DNA of 64,000 nucleotides from Bacillota bacterium (GCA_017443515.1 JAFRXM010000003.1:1-64000); one strand, 5' to 3'. Positions 18,302-28,074 are shown, counted from the first letter of the stretch. Notes: generated from the letters alone by a model not told the origin. Made by a program: numbers and translations.

Positions 18302-19609
18302 CTATTTAGCGGGCCTGCTGCTTGAAAAAAGCACAGGCTCGTATTTTTTTTCAATCTTTCCGAGCAGGCGCATCGCATCGGCTTCGCTCCTGTAGCCGTC
18401 TTTAAGCACCGGTTCATCGAAAACGAGCTCTTCGCCGTCATTTTTAAGCATATCCATAAGGACGGCCCTTGCGTGGCCCGGCACCGCAAGGCTGCTGTAG
18501 ATGTAGACCGCGCTTGCTCCGGGCACATAGTCCTGGCTGCGCACTACCATGCGGTACGGACGCTCCGGAAGAGCCTTGTGCAGCGCAGCGGACACCTCCG
18601 CTATGCGGCTGTCCTCCGAGACTATCTTAACATACACCACCTCAGACATATCGGTCAGTTCCCCTTCCAGGTAGTCCCTGTAGGGGGAGCTTTTCATGCG
18701 CTCCAGCAGCTGCCGCTCCTCCTTGGTGTAACCTCCCGCGTGAAAGATACTGGTCCTGTTTTTATGTACGGTATAGATGAAATAGCTGTAACCCAGCCCG
18801 TTCAGAACGTCCAGCAGCGCTTTAAGATTTGCCTCTTCCATAGGCTGAGTCCAAAGGTAGCTGTTATCTTTAGTACTGTAGATGGCAGCGCCGTCCATGA
18901 CTATCATGGGCGTGCCAAGCTCCGTATGCCCCAGCTGCATCGCGAAAAACGCCGGGGCGTGCTCGGACATGAGGCATATCCTAGCCCCGTCCTGGCCGAG
19001 CCTGTTCAGGCGGAACTGTACGGCAGGATGCATCTGCGAAAACCTGTTCGGGACCAGATCCTTCGTCCGGGCGAAGAACACCATGTTTCCGTTCTTTCTT
19101 CTCGGCAGCCTGAAGGTGTTGACAGCTATGGCGACAATAGTCCCCAGGAACACGTAGGCTATCCTTAAGGCTGCCTGCTCTATGGGGTGGTCTATCTCCG
19201 GGAAGGCTATAACTATGCACAGGAAGACTATGGCGGCCAGGCCCGAGGTGTCGTTTTTTCCAAGCAGCACGGCGGTATAGATCGACAGCATCATGCCTAT
19301 AGCCATCACAAGATAGAGCAGAGTGTAGTGCTCTGCGGCGGCGGGGACCGACGTCAGGATCAGCAGCAGCAAAAGCCCCCAGACCGAACCTACAAGGGTG
19401 CCTATCACGCGGTTTATGGCGTACTGGCGCGTGTCGCGGACAAGAGGCTGCATGCAGATTATCGCTGTGATGCAGGCCTCTGAAGGCATCTGCGCACCGC
19501 GGTAACCTATGATATAGCAGACGAGCAGGCATATGAAGACCGCCACCGTGGTCTTTATTATGCGCTGCCCTAAATGCGGAATATTGCGTATCTTCTTTTC
19601 TATATCCAT
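18302..19609 (-). CDS. FUSC-type membrane protein fused to a degenerate HAD (Cof-like) domain
   Basis: This is a 435-residue fusion. Residues 1-165 hold about six membrane segments with the pattern of FUSC / aromatic-acid-exporter proteins (MPSEACITAIICMQPLVRDT near 41-60). Residues 175-430 follow the layout of a Cof-type HAD phosphatase, including the cap-entry segment GTPMIVMDGAAIYS at 232-245. The catalytic first motif is lost: where DxDGT is expected the sequence is VFFARTKDLV, so the Asp nucleophile is absent. The domain is probably a ligand-binding or regulatory module rather than a phosphatase. It is the last gene of the run that starts with V-ATPase subunit E, 7 bases after a DUF218 gene. 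Confidence 0.75.
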   Translation of the reverse strand: MDIEKKIRNIPHLGQRIIKTTVAVFICLLVCYIIGYRGAQMPSEACITAIICMQPLVRDTRQYAINRVIGTLVGSVWGLLLLLILTSVPAAAEHYTLLYLVMAIGMMLSIYTAVLLGKNDTSGLAAIVFLCIVIAFPEIDHPIEQAALRIAYVFLGTIVAIAVNTFRLPRRKNGNMVFFARTKDLVPNRFSQMHPAVQFRLNRLGQDGARICLMSEHAPAFFAMQLGHTELGTPMIVMDGAAIYSTKDNSYLWTQPMEEANLKALLDVLNGLGYSYFIYTVHKNRTSIFHAGGYTKEERQLLERMKSSPYRDYLEGELTDMSEVVYVKIVSEDSRIAEVSAALHKALPERPYRMVVRSQDYVPGASAVYIYSSLAVPGHARAVLMDMLKNDGEELVFDEPVLKDGYRSEADAMRLLGKIEKKYEPVLFSSSRPAK

Positions 19610-19616
19610 AGATCTG

Positions 19617-20837
19617 TCAGATCCTCAGCTTGAAGGCTGTGATCGTAAAAATTATGTGCAGAGCTATCATCCCGCCCAGGATGAGGCCCTGTTTCAGTTT
19701 ATGCTCCGTAAGAAGGCCCACGAACTCGCGGACTGCGGCGTTAGGCCAGAAGTACCACTTGGTCTTTGCACCCATGCCCACAGCGCGCATCTTTACGCGC
19801 CTTGCCTTAAGGCCGCCGCGGAACACGTGGTAGTTGGTGGTAGAATACGCTATCTTACCCTCAAGGCCGCCGGCTTCGGCGATCTTATCCCTGGAGAAGC
19901 TCATGTTCTCCGCTGTGGTGGACGACTTGTCCTCCAGTATGATCTGGTCTTCCGGAATGCCCTGGCTTCTGAGGTAGTTCTTCATGCACTCGGCCTCAGA
20001 TATGACTTCATTTGGGCCCTGGCCTCCGGATACCACAAAGCAGAGGTCCTTTCCTGTCTCCTCGAGCTGCTGCGCGCGGAACTTTAAGGCTCTGTCCACC
20101 CTGCCCTTCAAAAGAGGCGTGGGCGTGCCGTCCTTTCTGATGCCGCAGCCGAGTATGATGATATAGTCCTTGTCCTTTTCCGGCTCGTAGTGCACCACGA
20201 TCGCAGACGCTATGATGACGCCTATGATCATGCACTCGAAGTACAGGTAGATTATACTGACCGTCCCAGTAATGATATCGTGTATCATGACTTCCAGCTC
20301 AGAACCCGAAGAGTCGCTTATCACTGCCACGAACACTATCCCGCCCACAAGCAGGAACGCCAGGATAATGCCAAGGATGTTCACCAGGCGCTTTCCCTCG
20401 TGCCTTATGAGCGAGACGTTCGATATGAAGAGCGCTGCTGAGAACGCCAGGATAAGAGGAGCTGTTATAAGTATAAAAAACAGGGCGAATTCCTGGAGGA
20501 AGAACATCATGGATGACATCCCCGACATGGAATACTCCCCGAGATATCTTACCGCAAGGCTCCCGTGCCGTACCGCCAGGACCAGCAGCAGCAGGGAAAA
20601 GCCCGAGTAATATATTGTGTTATAGGAATAGGGGTTATAGCGCAGCTGAAGGAAAAAGGCCCTTACGAGCATGACTATGACCACCAGGAAATAGACCGCA
20701 AGTATCAGATTCGAAAGCCAGAAGCTGTCGCTCCCGCCTGCAAAAGCAGTTATTACAAGCAATACAACCGCGGCAGCCGAAGCCACCGCGACGTTGTAGA
20801 TCTTTGGCTTTTTATCAAGTGTGTCGAATCTAATCAT
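19617..20837 (-). CDS. DUF218 (YdcF/SanA/ElyC-like) membrane protein
   Basis: A 406-residue protein. The first 230 residues contain about six membrane segments. The C-terminal domain has the DUF218 pattern: DYIIILGCGIRKDGTPTPLL, VVSGGQGPNEVISEAECMKN, LEDKSSTTAENMSFSRD and TTNYHVFRGGLKAR. The family is linked to envelope polysaccharide and peptidoglycan-precursor homeostasis, with no settled reaction. The gene starts 13 bases after the V-ATPase subunit K gene and ends 7 bases before the FUSC/HAD gene, so it is likely co-transcribed with the ATPase, an unexplained association. Confidence 0.87.
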   Translation of the reverse strand: MIRFDTLDKKPKIYNVAVASAAAVVLLVITAFAGGSDSFWLSNLILAVYFLVVIVMLVRAFFLQLRYNPYSYNTIYYSGFSLLLLVLAVRHGSLAVRYLGEYSMSGMSSMMFFLQEFALFFILITAPLILAFSAALFISNVSLIRHEGKRLVNILGIILAFLLVGGIVFVAVISDSSGSELEVMIHDIITGTVSIIYLYFECMIIGVIIASAIVVHYEPEKDKDYIIILGCGIRKDGTPTPLLKGRVDRALKFRAQQLEETGKDLCFVVSGGQGPNEVISEAECMKNYLRSQGIPEDQIILEDKSSTTAENMSFSRDKIAEAGGLEGKIAYSTTNYHVFRGGLKARRVKMRAVGMGAKTKWYFWPNAAVREFVGLLTEHKLKQGLILGGMIALHIIFTITAFKLRI

Positions 20838-20850
20838 CAGACCCGGCGGA

Positions 20851-21285
20851 TCAGCCGAGAAGCAGTAAGCTGAATACCAGTGTGAACAGCGCTACTGTTT
20901 CTATGATACCTATTACAATGAAGTAGTTTGCCGTACCTTTACCCGTAGAGCCGAGAGCATCCGAAGCTGCAGCAGCGCACTTGCCCTGGAACAGCGCCGA
21001 GAATCCTATAGCCAGGCCGCCGAACAGGCCTACGCCGAAAGCGAGTCCCGAGCTGGCTCCGGCAGCGACTGCGTTCCTGATGAAGTTCATCAGAAGGAAC
21101 CCGTATATCGTCTGGGTCAGCGGAGCTCCGGAGAAAGCTATCATGATGAACGGTGCGTTCTTACCCGCAGCGTAGCATTTCTTCCATGCGCCTACCGCCG
21201 ACATTCCGGCAAATCCTGTTCCAAAAGCCGAACCTGCAGCTGAAAGTCCAAGCGCGGCAGCCATTCCTACAAAAGCAAGATCCAT
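20851..21285 (-). CDS. V-type ATPase subunit K (membrane rotor)
   Basis: A 144-residue duplicated hairpin with four membrane helices. By comparison with the Enterococcus hirae NtpK sodium site (Thr64, Gln65, Tyr68, Gln110, Glu139), the equivalents here are Thr57, Gln58, Tyr61, Gln100 and Glu129. This argues that the ring carries Na+ rather than H+. The ATG has AAAGGAG about 6 bases upstream. It is the last ATPase subunit gene of the operon. Confidence 0.93.
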   Translation of the reverse strand: MDLAFVGMAAALGLSAAGSAFGTGFAGMSAVGAWKKCYAAGKNAPFIMIAFSGAPLTQTIYGFLLMNFIRNAVAAGASSGLAFGVGLFGGLAIGFSALFQGKCAAAASDALGSTGKGTANYFIVIGIIETVALFTLVFSLLLLG

Positions 21286-21310
21286 TTTAATCTCCTTTCA
21301 CTGAGAGGTA

Positions 21311-23140
21311 TCAGTTTTCTATCTTACTGTTCTTTTTAAACGGTTTATATGCTGTCCCTGTCCATTCCAGGCCTGCCTGGCCCGAGAACTCGAGCACATT
21401 CAGCCTGACTCCGTGTACGATCACGGACAGAAGACCCATTATCAGATTGAGCCCGTGCCCTATCAGGAGCACTACCACGGCCGCGATGGTCATCGGGCCT
21501 TTCATGCCCGACGCTATGCCGTTGAAGCTCTGCGCTATTGCCAGCGACGCCATGCCTACCGCAAAGAGCCTTATGTAGCTCATGACGTTGCCGAAGCAGC
21601 TTATCGTGTCGAGGAACACCGTAAATGCCCCCGAAAGGCCTGCTTTAAGGCCCTGCCCGAAGCTCTTGCCCGGCTCCATGCCTCCGAAGAGCACCACTAT
21701 CAGGAACGCTGCTATAATAGCGATAAACACAGGCTTTACATTGATACTCTGGCCTATGACCAGGTACAGCGCCAGCAGGTACATCGCCGAGGCGGCTATC
21801 AGCCAGCCTATGTCCGCAATGAAGCTCAGGTTCTTTTCCATGATCTTTTTCCTTGCGGAAAGCAGGCATCCGAGAGCCAGCTGTATAACGCCCAGGGTGA
21901 ACGAGAACTTCATTATCGTGTTCTGCTGCGTCGACGCCGTGACTCCGAAGTATTCCGGGTAGTTGGCGAAGTTCGGTATCACCAGGGACCTTAGCAGCGG
22001 TATCTTCATGGCGGCCTCCGAGCCGAACCAGGTACCGGTAATGGCGCCCCACACTATCGTGGCTCCGGCAAGAACGTATATCAGGAAGATGACGTTGTTG
22101 ACCTTCTTGTTCTTTACCGTGAGCACCACTGCCAGGATCAGGAACAGCAGTCCGTAGGCGGCGTCCCCTATTATCATGGCCGTGAATATCGTGAAGAATA
22201 TCAGGAACCAGATCGAAACGTCCTGCTCCCTATAGCCCGGAAGTATGCCGAGCATATCGAACAGCGGCTCTATTATCTTTGACCCTTTGCTGTACTTTAC
22301 CTTGGTGGGCACATCCTCGTCCTCTTCGGACGGGTCGTCTGCGGACCAGGCCAGGTGGTTTTCGGAAGCGAATGCCCTGAACTTGTCCATCTCAGCCTCG
22401 GGGATGTAGCCGGACAGCCATACGAAATCACTGTCTTCCGCTGCCGTGCGCTGCGCTGAGGACATTATCTCCTCGTTCTGCGCTTTGAGGATCTGGTCCT
22501 TAAAGCTCGCTTCGTACGCGGCTGCGTCTTTCAGCGCGGCTCCGCAGTCTTCCGACTTCTTTTCGCAGGCTGCTATCTCCTGCTGCAGCTGAGCTACGCC
22601 CTTTTCGGGAAGGACCAGCTCCGAAGCCTGGATGTCCTCGGGAAGCTCCCCTATTACTGCTGCGGCCTTCATCTTGCCGACGTCCGCGAGCGGTATGAGC
22701 TTTACTTCCTCAGATACGGCAGCCTTTTCGTAATCCGCCTTGCTGAAGCGGAAGAAGTGCAGGTCTATACCGTGCTTTTTCAGCTCCCGCACAGCCTGTG
22801 GATCGAAATCGCCCCACTCCGCCAGCCTGTCGAGCTCGGACAGAGCGGCGCCCTTTTGCTGAGCAGCCTTTGCGATGCCGTCCGCCGCTGCCTGCACGCG
22901 GCCGAGAAGCTCTTCGAACTCCTGGTCGCTCAGGATCTTATCGGACCTTTCCGTATCCTTTCCGTACTCCTTTACCAAAAGCAGTGCCTTGGAAAGCTCC
23001 GTGAACTTTTCAGCCTGCTCCCGGCCGGCGCTCTTGCGGTCAGAAATGTGCAGCACGCCCAGGTCGCGGAGCGATTCCAGCATGGAGTCTTTTTTCGAGG
23101 CCAGGTCCACTACGCAGACCTTTTTCATTTTTTCTATCAT
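21311..23140 (-). CDS. V-type ATPase subunit I (stator)
   Basis: A 609-residue protein with the normal two-part layout. About 300 cytosolic N-terminal residues contain coiled coils (for example residues 75-110 and 190-225). The C-terminal half has about seven to eight membrane segments, and the region DTISCFGNVMSYIRLFAVGM contains the stator Arg essential for ion transfer. Its ATG overlaps the stop of subunit D by 4 bases (ATGA), giving translational coupling. Confidence 0.94.
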   Translation of the reverse strand: MIEKMKKVCVVDLASKKDSMLESLRDLGVLHISDRKSAGREQAEKFTELSKALLLVKEYGKDTERSDKILSDQEFEELLGRVQAAADGIAKAAQQKGAALSELDRLAEWGDFDPQAVRELKKHGIDLHFFRFSKADYEKAAVSEEVKLIPLADVGKMKAAAVIGELPEDIQASELVLPEKGVAQLQQEIAACEKKSEDCGAALKDAAAYEASFKDQILKAQNEEIMSSAQRTAAEDSDFVWLSGYIPEAEMDKFRAFASENHLAWSADDPSEEDEDVPTKVKYSKGSKIIEPLFDMLGILPGYREQDVSIWFLIFFTIFTAMIIGDAAYGLLFLILAVVLTVKNKKVNNVIFLIYVLAGATIVWGAITGTWFGSEAAMKIPLLRSLVIPNFANYPEYFGVTASTQQNTIMKFSFTLGVIQLALGCLLSARKKIMEKNLSFIADIGWLIAASAMYLLALYLVIGQSINVKPVFIAIIAAFLIVVLFGGMEPGKSFGQGLKAGLSGAFTVFLDTISCFGNVMSYIRLFAVGMASLAIAQSFNGIASGMKGPMTIAAVVVLLIGHGLNLIMGLLSVIVHGVRLNVLEFSGQAGLEWTGTAYKPFKKNSKIEN

Positions 23141-23754
23141 TGGCCTGCCTCCCCCAGCTTTTTCTTTGCTATCTTACCGCGGACGACGGCAGAGGTCTGC
23201 TGGTCACCGAGGTAGATATCGATGATGCGTATGTTCTCGCGCGCTTCGGGTATCTTGACCTTTTCGAACAGGTTGACCCTCTGGGACGTGGAGCGCAGCT
23301 CCTTTTCCAGAAGCGACAGCTGGATCTCCGTGGTCTTTACTATTGCATCGAGCCTTGCGATCTCGCGGAGCTTGATGACCGCCGTATCCACCCACAGAGG
23401 ATAATCCTCAACGTTGTAGCTGATCTCCTTGAACGTGAGCTCCCGGAACGCAGGAATAGACACGCCGGCGACGTTTTCCGTCTCAGTCAGGACCTTGTCC
23501 GGCTGCACGAGCCTGTCGAGCTGCATGTCCTGTGCAAAACTGCTGTTCTCCGCAAAGACTGCTACCCAGTCATCCAGATCGCCGATGGCGGCCTCCAGCT
23601 CTTTGTGGAGCCTTTCCAGCGTGGCGGCGGTCTTCATGATAACCGACTGCAGCTGCTGCTTTTTGAGCTGCAGCGTTGGAAGATAGCGCTCGAACTGCCG
23701 CAGATCGTCTTTCTGCTTTTTTAATTCATTTTTTGTAAGCTTTATATTAGCCAT
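23137..23754 (-). CDS. V-type ATPase subunit D (central rotor shaft)
   Basis: A 205-residue, mostly helical protein with long N- and C-terminal coiled-coil segments (KLTKNELKKQKDDLRQFERY at the start), typical of the rotor shaft that turns inside the A3B3 hexamer. It lies 12 bases after subunit B and overlaps subunit I by 4 bases. Length is normal for the family. Confidence 0.93.
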   Translation of the reverse strand: MANIKLTKNELKKQKDDLRQFERYLPTLQLKKQQLQSVIMKTAATLERLHKELEAAIGDLDDWVAVFAENSSFAQDMQLDRLVQPDKVLTETENVAGVSIPAFRELTFKEISYNVEDYPLWVDTAVIKLREIARLDAIVKTTEIQLSLLEKELRSTSQRVNLFEKVKIPEARENIRIIDIYLGDQQTSAVVRGKIAKKKLGEAGQ

Positions 23755-23766
23755 CAGAAGATCCTC

Positions 23767-25059
23767 TTATAAAGCGTCTTTGTTCGGCCATCTTTCCTTG
23801 ATGAGGCTGGTCTTAAGACCGGTCTCGTTGGGCTCGAAGCACTCTGCGAGTATCTCCCAGCCAGTGTCGAGCGCCTCTTCGAGCGGTATGTTGACGCTCA
23901 GGTCCATAAGCTTGGATTCGAACAGCTCGCCGTATTTGAGGAGCTTTTCGTCCCATTCTGTCATCAAAAAGCCCATGGACTTCTTTTCGAGGCTCTCTTT
24001 GTATGCGGCGTAGATGCGTATCATGCCGTCCATGAGGGCGCGGTGATCGTCGCGGGTCTTGTCATTTACGTTCTGCTTAAGACGCGAGAGCGATCCGAAA
24101 GGCTCTATCCTTCCGTTCTTGAGGTAGTACTGGCCCTCGGTGATATATCCGGTGTTGTCCGGAACCGGGTGTGTGACGTCGTCGCCGGGCATGGTCGTGA
24201 CACCGAGTATGGTGACCGAACCTGCGCCCTCGAAGTCGACGGCCTTTTCGTAGCGGGAAGCAAGGCAGCTGTACAGATCTCCGGGATAACCACGGTTGGA
24301 AGGCACCTGCTCCATCGTGATCGCCATCTCTTTTTGCGCGTTGGCGAAGTTGGTCATGTCGGTAAGGAGCACCAGCACCTTCTTGCCCTCAAGAGCGAAC
24401 TGCTCCGCAACTGCAAGGGAAAGATCCGGGACCAGCGTGCACTCTACGACGGGGTCCGACGCGGTGTGTATGAACATTACTGTATGGCTTATTGCGCCGC
24501 CTTTTTCCAGGGTGTCCCTGAATTCCAGGTAGTCGTCGTACTTAAGGCCCATGCCTCCGAGGACTATGACGTCGACTTCGGCCTGCATGGCTATCCTGGA
24601 AAGCAGCTGGTTGTACGGCTCACCGGACACCGAGAAGACCGGAAGCTTCTGGCTCTCGACGAGGGTGTTGAACATATCTATCATAGGGATACCGGTGCGT
24701 ATCATCTTCCTCGGAATTATACGCTTTGCCGGGTTTACGGACGGGCCGCCTATGGGTATCATGTTTTCTGTAAGCGCCGGGCCGTTGTCCCTTGGAACGC
24801 CTGCGCCGTCAAAGATCCTTCCAAGGAGGTTCTCCGAGAAGGACACCATCATTGGCCTTCCAAGGAAGCGCACCGGGTCTGTGGTGCTGACGCCCTGTCC
24901 GCCTGCGAATACCTGCAGCGATACAAGGTCTTTGTCGAGCTTTATGACTGTCGCGTAGCTGTCGCCCACAAGAGCAAGGTCAGCGTTCCTGACGTTTTTA
25001 GCCCTTACCGTAACAACGTTGCCCACTATCGATTCTATTTTTGTGTAGACTTTTTCCAT
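23767..25059 (-). CDS. V-type ATPase subunit B (regulatory)
   Basis: A 430-residue non-catalytic nucleotide-binding subunit. The central segment ([19 protein letters not shown]) lacks a GxxxxGKT P-loop, as expected for B subunits. Conserved stretches include [30 protein letters not shown] and [14 protein letters not shown]. It starts 9 bases after subunit A. Length is slightly below the usual 455-475 residues at the C-terminus. Confidence 0.95.
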   Translation of the reverse strand: MEKVYTKIESIVGNVVTVRAKNVRNADLALVGDSYATVIKLDKDLVSLQVFAGGQGVSTTDPVRFLGRPMMVSFSENLLGRIFDGAGVPRDNGPALTENMIPIGGPSVNPAKRIIPRKMIRTGIPMIDMFNTLVESQKLPVFSVSGEPYNQLLSRIAMQAEVDVIVLGGMGLKYDDYLEFRDTLEKGGAISHTVMFIHTASDPVVECTLVPDLSLAVAEQFALEGKKVLVLLTDMTNFANAQKEMAITMEQVPSNRGYPGDLYSCLASRYEKAVDFEGAGSVTILGVTTMPGDDVTHPVPDNTGYITEGQYYLKNGRIEPFGSLSRLKQNVNDKTRDDHRALMDGMIRIYAAYKESLEKKSMGFLMTEWDEKLLKYGELFESKLMDLSVNIPLEEALDTGWEILAECFEPNETGLKTSLIKERWPNKDAL

Positions 25060-25068
25060 AAAGCCCTC

Positions 25069-26796
25069 CTAACCGGCGATCCTGGCCTTGTAGAAAGAGG
25101 CCACTTTTGCCTTCTGCTCCGCGAATTCGGGTGTTTCGAAGATCGTTCCGTGCCAGTCGAGGAACTCCTGCCTCAGCTGGTTGAAGAATCCGCGGATCTC
25201 TTTTTTATCCGTGATGTCGTACTGGCTCATAAGGGCGTCGTACAGCACGTCGAACTCTTCCTTCTGGCGCTCCGGAACGCATACCGCGTCTACCGGGTCG
25301 AAGGAGTTCTGCTGCAGGTAAACAGCGTCCAGCAGCTCGCCCTTCTGGTATATTATATAGTCCTCGGCAGAGGTCCCTTCCTCGCCTACGACCTTCATCA
25401 TCTGATTTATCTCGTTGCTCCTTATGAGTATGGAGCGGGCTTCCTCGACGCGCTTCATGTCGACTACGCCGCTGTACTTTGACCAGGAATCCATGGGGTG
25501 GATGGCCGGGTACTTGCGGGCGTCGGAACGCTCCCTGGAAAGACCGTGGAACGCGCCTACGACCTTAAGCGTGGCCTGGGTAACAGGCTCTTCGAAGTTG
25601 CCGCCGGCAGGAGATACCGTGCCGCCTATGGTTATGGAGGCTATGCTGCCGTCCTTGAGGCGGACCTTACCGGCTCTTTCGTAGAAGGCTGCGATGGTGG
25701 ATTCCAGGTAAGCGGGGAATGCTTCCTCGCCCGGGATCTCCTCGAGCCTTCCGCTCATCTCTCGCATGGCCTGGGCCCAGCGGCTGGTGGAATCTGCAAG
25801 CAGCAGGACGTCGAGGCCCATCTGCCTGTAGTATTCAGCCAGGGTGACGGCTGTGTAGCAGGACGCTTCTCTTGCCGCGACCGGCATGGAGGATGTGTTG
25901 CAGATTATTATCGTCCTTTCCATAAGGGTGCGACCGGTGCGGGGGTCTTCCAGTTCCGGGAATTCCTTAAGGATCTCTACGACCTCGCCGGCACGCTCTC
26001 CGCAGGCTGCTACGATAACTACGTCCACGTCGGCGTTCTTGGCTTCAAGGTGCTGCAGTACTGTCTTTCCGGCTCCGAACGGCCCCGGAACGCAGAACGT
26101 GCCGCCCTTTGCAACGGGCAGGAACGCGTCTATGCAGCGTATCTTGGTGACGAGCGGCTCGGTAGGACGCAGACGCTCGGTGTAGCAGGAGACCGCCTCC
26201 TTTATCGGGTGCGAGAAGACCATGGAGAGCTCTTTCTCGTCCCCTGCCTGGTTGCGGATGACCGCTACGGTGGACCTTACGTTGTAGCTGCCTTTTTCCT
26301 TGATGCTTGCGACTTCCCAGCTGCCCTTGAGGATGAAAGGCACCATGATCCTGTGGGTGAACAGACCTTCGGGCACCGTTCCTATGGTATCGCCTGCTTC
26401 GACCTTATCTCCTTGCTTTACGGAAGGAGAAAATTCCCAGTCCCTGTCGGGTATGGGGTCGAGATATACGCCGCGCTCCAGGAAGAAGCCGCACTTCTCG
26501 GCAAGATCCGGAAGAGGGTTCTGAAGGCCGTCGTATACCTGGGTAAGAAGGCCGGGCCCCAGCTCAACGCTCATGAGCTCGCCGGTGAACTCCACCCTGT
26601 CTCCGACTTTGATGCCGTTTGACATCTCGTAGATCTGGATGCTGGCAACCCCACCGTTGACTCTTATGACCTCGCCCTTAAGGCGCTTGTCGTCGACTAT
26701 GACGTAGGCCACCTCGTTTTTACGGACAGAGCCCGTAAATTCGACCTTCGCCAGGTTGCCGTTTACTCCTGTGACAAATCCGATCGTTGTTTCCAT
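25069..26796 (-). CDS. V-type ATPase subunit A (catalytic)
   Basis: A 575-residue catalytic subunit. It has the Walker A motif GPFGAGKT near residue 235, the catalytic Glu region GERAGEVVEILKEFPELEDP, and the Walker B region LLLADSTSRWAQAMREMSGR. The non-homologous bulge region characteristic of A subunits lies before the P-loop. It sits between the DUF2764 gene (13 bases) and subunit B (9 bases). Confidence 0.96.
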   Translation of the reverse strand: METTIGFVTGVNGNLAKVEFTGSVRKNEVAYVIVDDKRLKGEVIRVNGGVASIQIYEMSNGIKVGDRVEFTGELMSVELGPGLLTQVYDGLQNPLPDLAEKCGFFLERGVYLDPIPDRDWEFSPSVKQGDKVEAGDTIGTVPEGLFTHRIMVPFILKGSWEVASIKEKGSYNVRSTVAVIRNQAGDEKELSMVFSHPIKEAVSCYTERLRPTEPLVTKIRCIDAFLPVAKGGTFCVPGPFGAGKTVLQHLEAKNADVDVVIVAACGERAGEVVEILKEFPELEDPRTGRTLMERTIIICNTSSMPVAAREASCYTAVTLAEYYRQMGLDVLLLADSTSRWAQAMREMSGRLEEIPGEEAFPAYLESTIAAFYERAGKVRLKDGSIASITIGGTVSPAGGNFEEPVTQATLKVVGAFHGLSRERSDARKYPAIHPMDSWSKYSGVVDMKRVEEARSILIRSNEINQMMKVVGEEGTSAEDYIIYQKGELLDAVYLQQNSFDPVDAVCVPERQKEEFDVLYDALMSQYDITDKKEIRGFFNQLRQEFLDWHGTIFETPEFAEQKAKVASFYKARIAG

Positions 26797-26809
26797 TGAA
26801 TAACTCCCG

Positions 26810-27331
26810 TCATACTCCGCGGATGCTTTTCTGCACCTGCTCGAATAGTTTTGTAAACTCTTTTTTACCTTTATCGTGCTCGAATCTGCCGGCGCGCTCC
26901 AAAAGCCTTAGCTTCATGGCGTAGCAGAACAACGCTTCTTCGTCGAACATGTGGAGCCCCAGGATGCGGTCCAGCTGCTCGAACTGGAACTTGAGTATTA
27001 TCTTCTCCGCTTCCAGAGGATTGCGCGCAGCAAGAGCAGCCGCTGCGGCCGCGCTGGCCTCCGGCTCTTTTTCGTACCCCTGCGGGTAAGGCTTTCCAAG
27101 ACGAGCGCTGCGCTGGCTGTTGAGCTCCTTGTCCAAAACGCCGCAGAAAGCGGTCCATTCAGAAGCTATGCACCCGGCAGGCTGCGAAGGGGTAAGCTGG
27201 CGGAGCTGATCGAGCGTACCGTCGCTTACATTGGACTCGCACATATTGAGAAATTCTTCATATCCGATCGGGGCTTCCGCATCTGCAGAAAGGTCCGGAA
27301 GGCTCGACATGAGATAATAATAAGAACCCAT
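26810..27331 (-). CDS. DUF2764-type protein of the V-ATPase operon
   Basis: A 173-residue, mainly helical protein beginning MGSYYYLMSSLPDLS, the characteristic start of the DUF2764 family. That family occurs between subunits E and A in V-ATPase operons of spirochaetes, Bacteroidetes and some Clostridia. These operons lack recognisable subunits C, F and G, so the protein is a candidate replacement for the central-stalk C subunit or another missing part. It lies 11 bases after subunit E and 13 before subunit A. Confidence 0.8.
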   Translation of the reverse strand: MGSYYYLMSSLPDLSADAEAPIGYEEFLNMCESNVSDGTLDQLRQLTPSQPAGCIASEWTAFCGVLDKELNSQRSARLGKPYPQGYEKEPEASAAAAAALAARNPLEAEKIILKFQFEQLDRILGLHMFDEEALFCYAMKLRLLERAGRFEHDKGKKEFTKLFEQVQKSIRGV

Positions 27332-27342
27332 AAAAACCGTCC

Positions 27343-27903
27343 TCAGATCTTAAGGTTTCTGAAGTAAGGCATCAGCATCTGGGTAATGGCCTCGTCCGTG
27401 CAGTCGAAGAAGCCGGAACCGTCCTTTGCTGCGAGCCTGAAGCCTGCGTTTACGCCCTTGGCCGGCCTGATCTCCAGACCGTTTCTGATCTCATCAGCAA
27501 GCGCAGACTTGATGCTGTCGTCCACCGACGCCAGTTCTGCAGCGTAATTGGACACGTCCTCGCCTGAAAGCGCTGCTCGGATAAGATCAGCAAGGGATCC
27601 GCCGGAAACAGCCTCGCCGACCTTTGCCTTAAGTATCTTTTCGAATTCCTTCTGTATTTCTTCCTTGAAAGAAAGCACTGCATCGCGCCTTGCCTGTTCG
27701 GCGTCAGATACCGCGCTCTGCCTTAAGAGAGCTATCTCGCGCTGCGCTGCTTCTTTGGCGTCTTCGGCATCGCCCTCAGCCTTGGAGACTATGGCTGCAG
27801 CCTTCTTGCGCGCCTCTGAAATGATGTTTTCCGCTTCTTCATTTGCCGCATCGATACCTTCGCTTCGTATGGAATCGATCAGGTCCTTGATTTGAAGTTC
27901 CAT
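27343..27903 (-). CDS. V-type ATPase subunit E (peripheral stalk)
   Basis: A 186-residue protein. The N-terminal half is a long Ala/Glu/Lys-rich coiled coil (residues about 10-80), and the C-terminal globular part starts near residue 100. This is the normal build of the peripheral-stalk E subunit. It is the first gene of the ATPase operon. The partner G/H coiled-coil subunit is not encoded in the window. Confidence 0.88.
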   Translation of the reverse strand: MELQIKDLIDSIRSEGIDAANEEAENIISEARKKAAAIVSKAEGDAEDAKEAAQREIALLRQSAVSDAEQARRDAVLSFKEEIQKEFEKILKAKVGEAVSGGSLADLIRAALSGEDVSNYAAELASVDDSIKSALADEIRNGLEIRPAKGVNAGFRLAAKDGSGFFDCTDEAITQMLMPYFRNLKI

Positions 27904-27953
27904 TTAATTACCATGCCTTTCTGGAGCATTTTTGTTTTCTTTACTAAATTAAT

Positions 27954-27982
27954 AGTATATCACTTAAGCAGCAAAATATAAA
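27954..27982 (-). promoter_or_regulatory. Possible promoter of the V-ATPase operon
   Basis: On the minus strand TATACT (27954-27959) lies 17 bases after TTTATA (27977-27982), inside an AT-rich spacer before subunit E. The -35 box is weak. Confidence 0.4.
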
Positions 27983-28024
27983 CATAAACATAGCCTGCAT
28001 AACGCCTATTTTTGTTTCTGCAAT

Positions 28025-28074
28025 AAAAAACAGGCCGGCAGCTGTTCCTTTATGGACTTCGGTCAGCCCGTTTT
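28025..28074 (-). terminator. Probable terminator of the tetronate operon
   Basis: On the minus strand AAAACGGGC pairs with GCCTGTTTT (one G-U) across a 31-base loop, followed by more T residues. It lies about 40 bases after the VOC gene stop and separates that operon from the V-ATPase operon. Confidence 0.5.
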
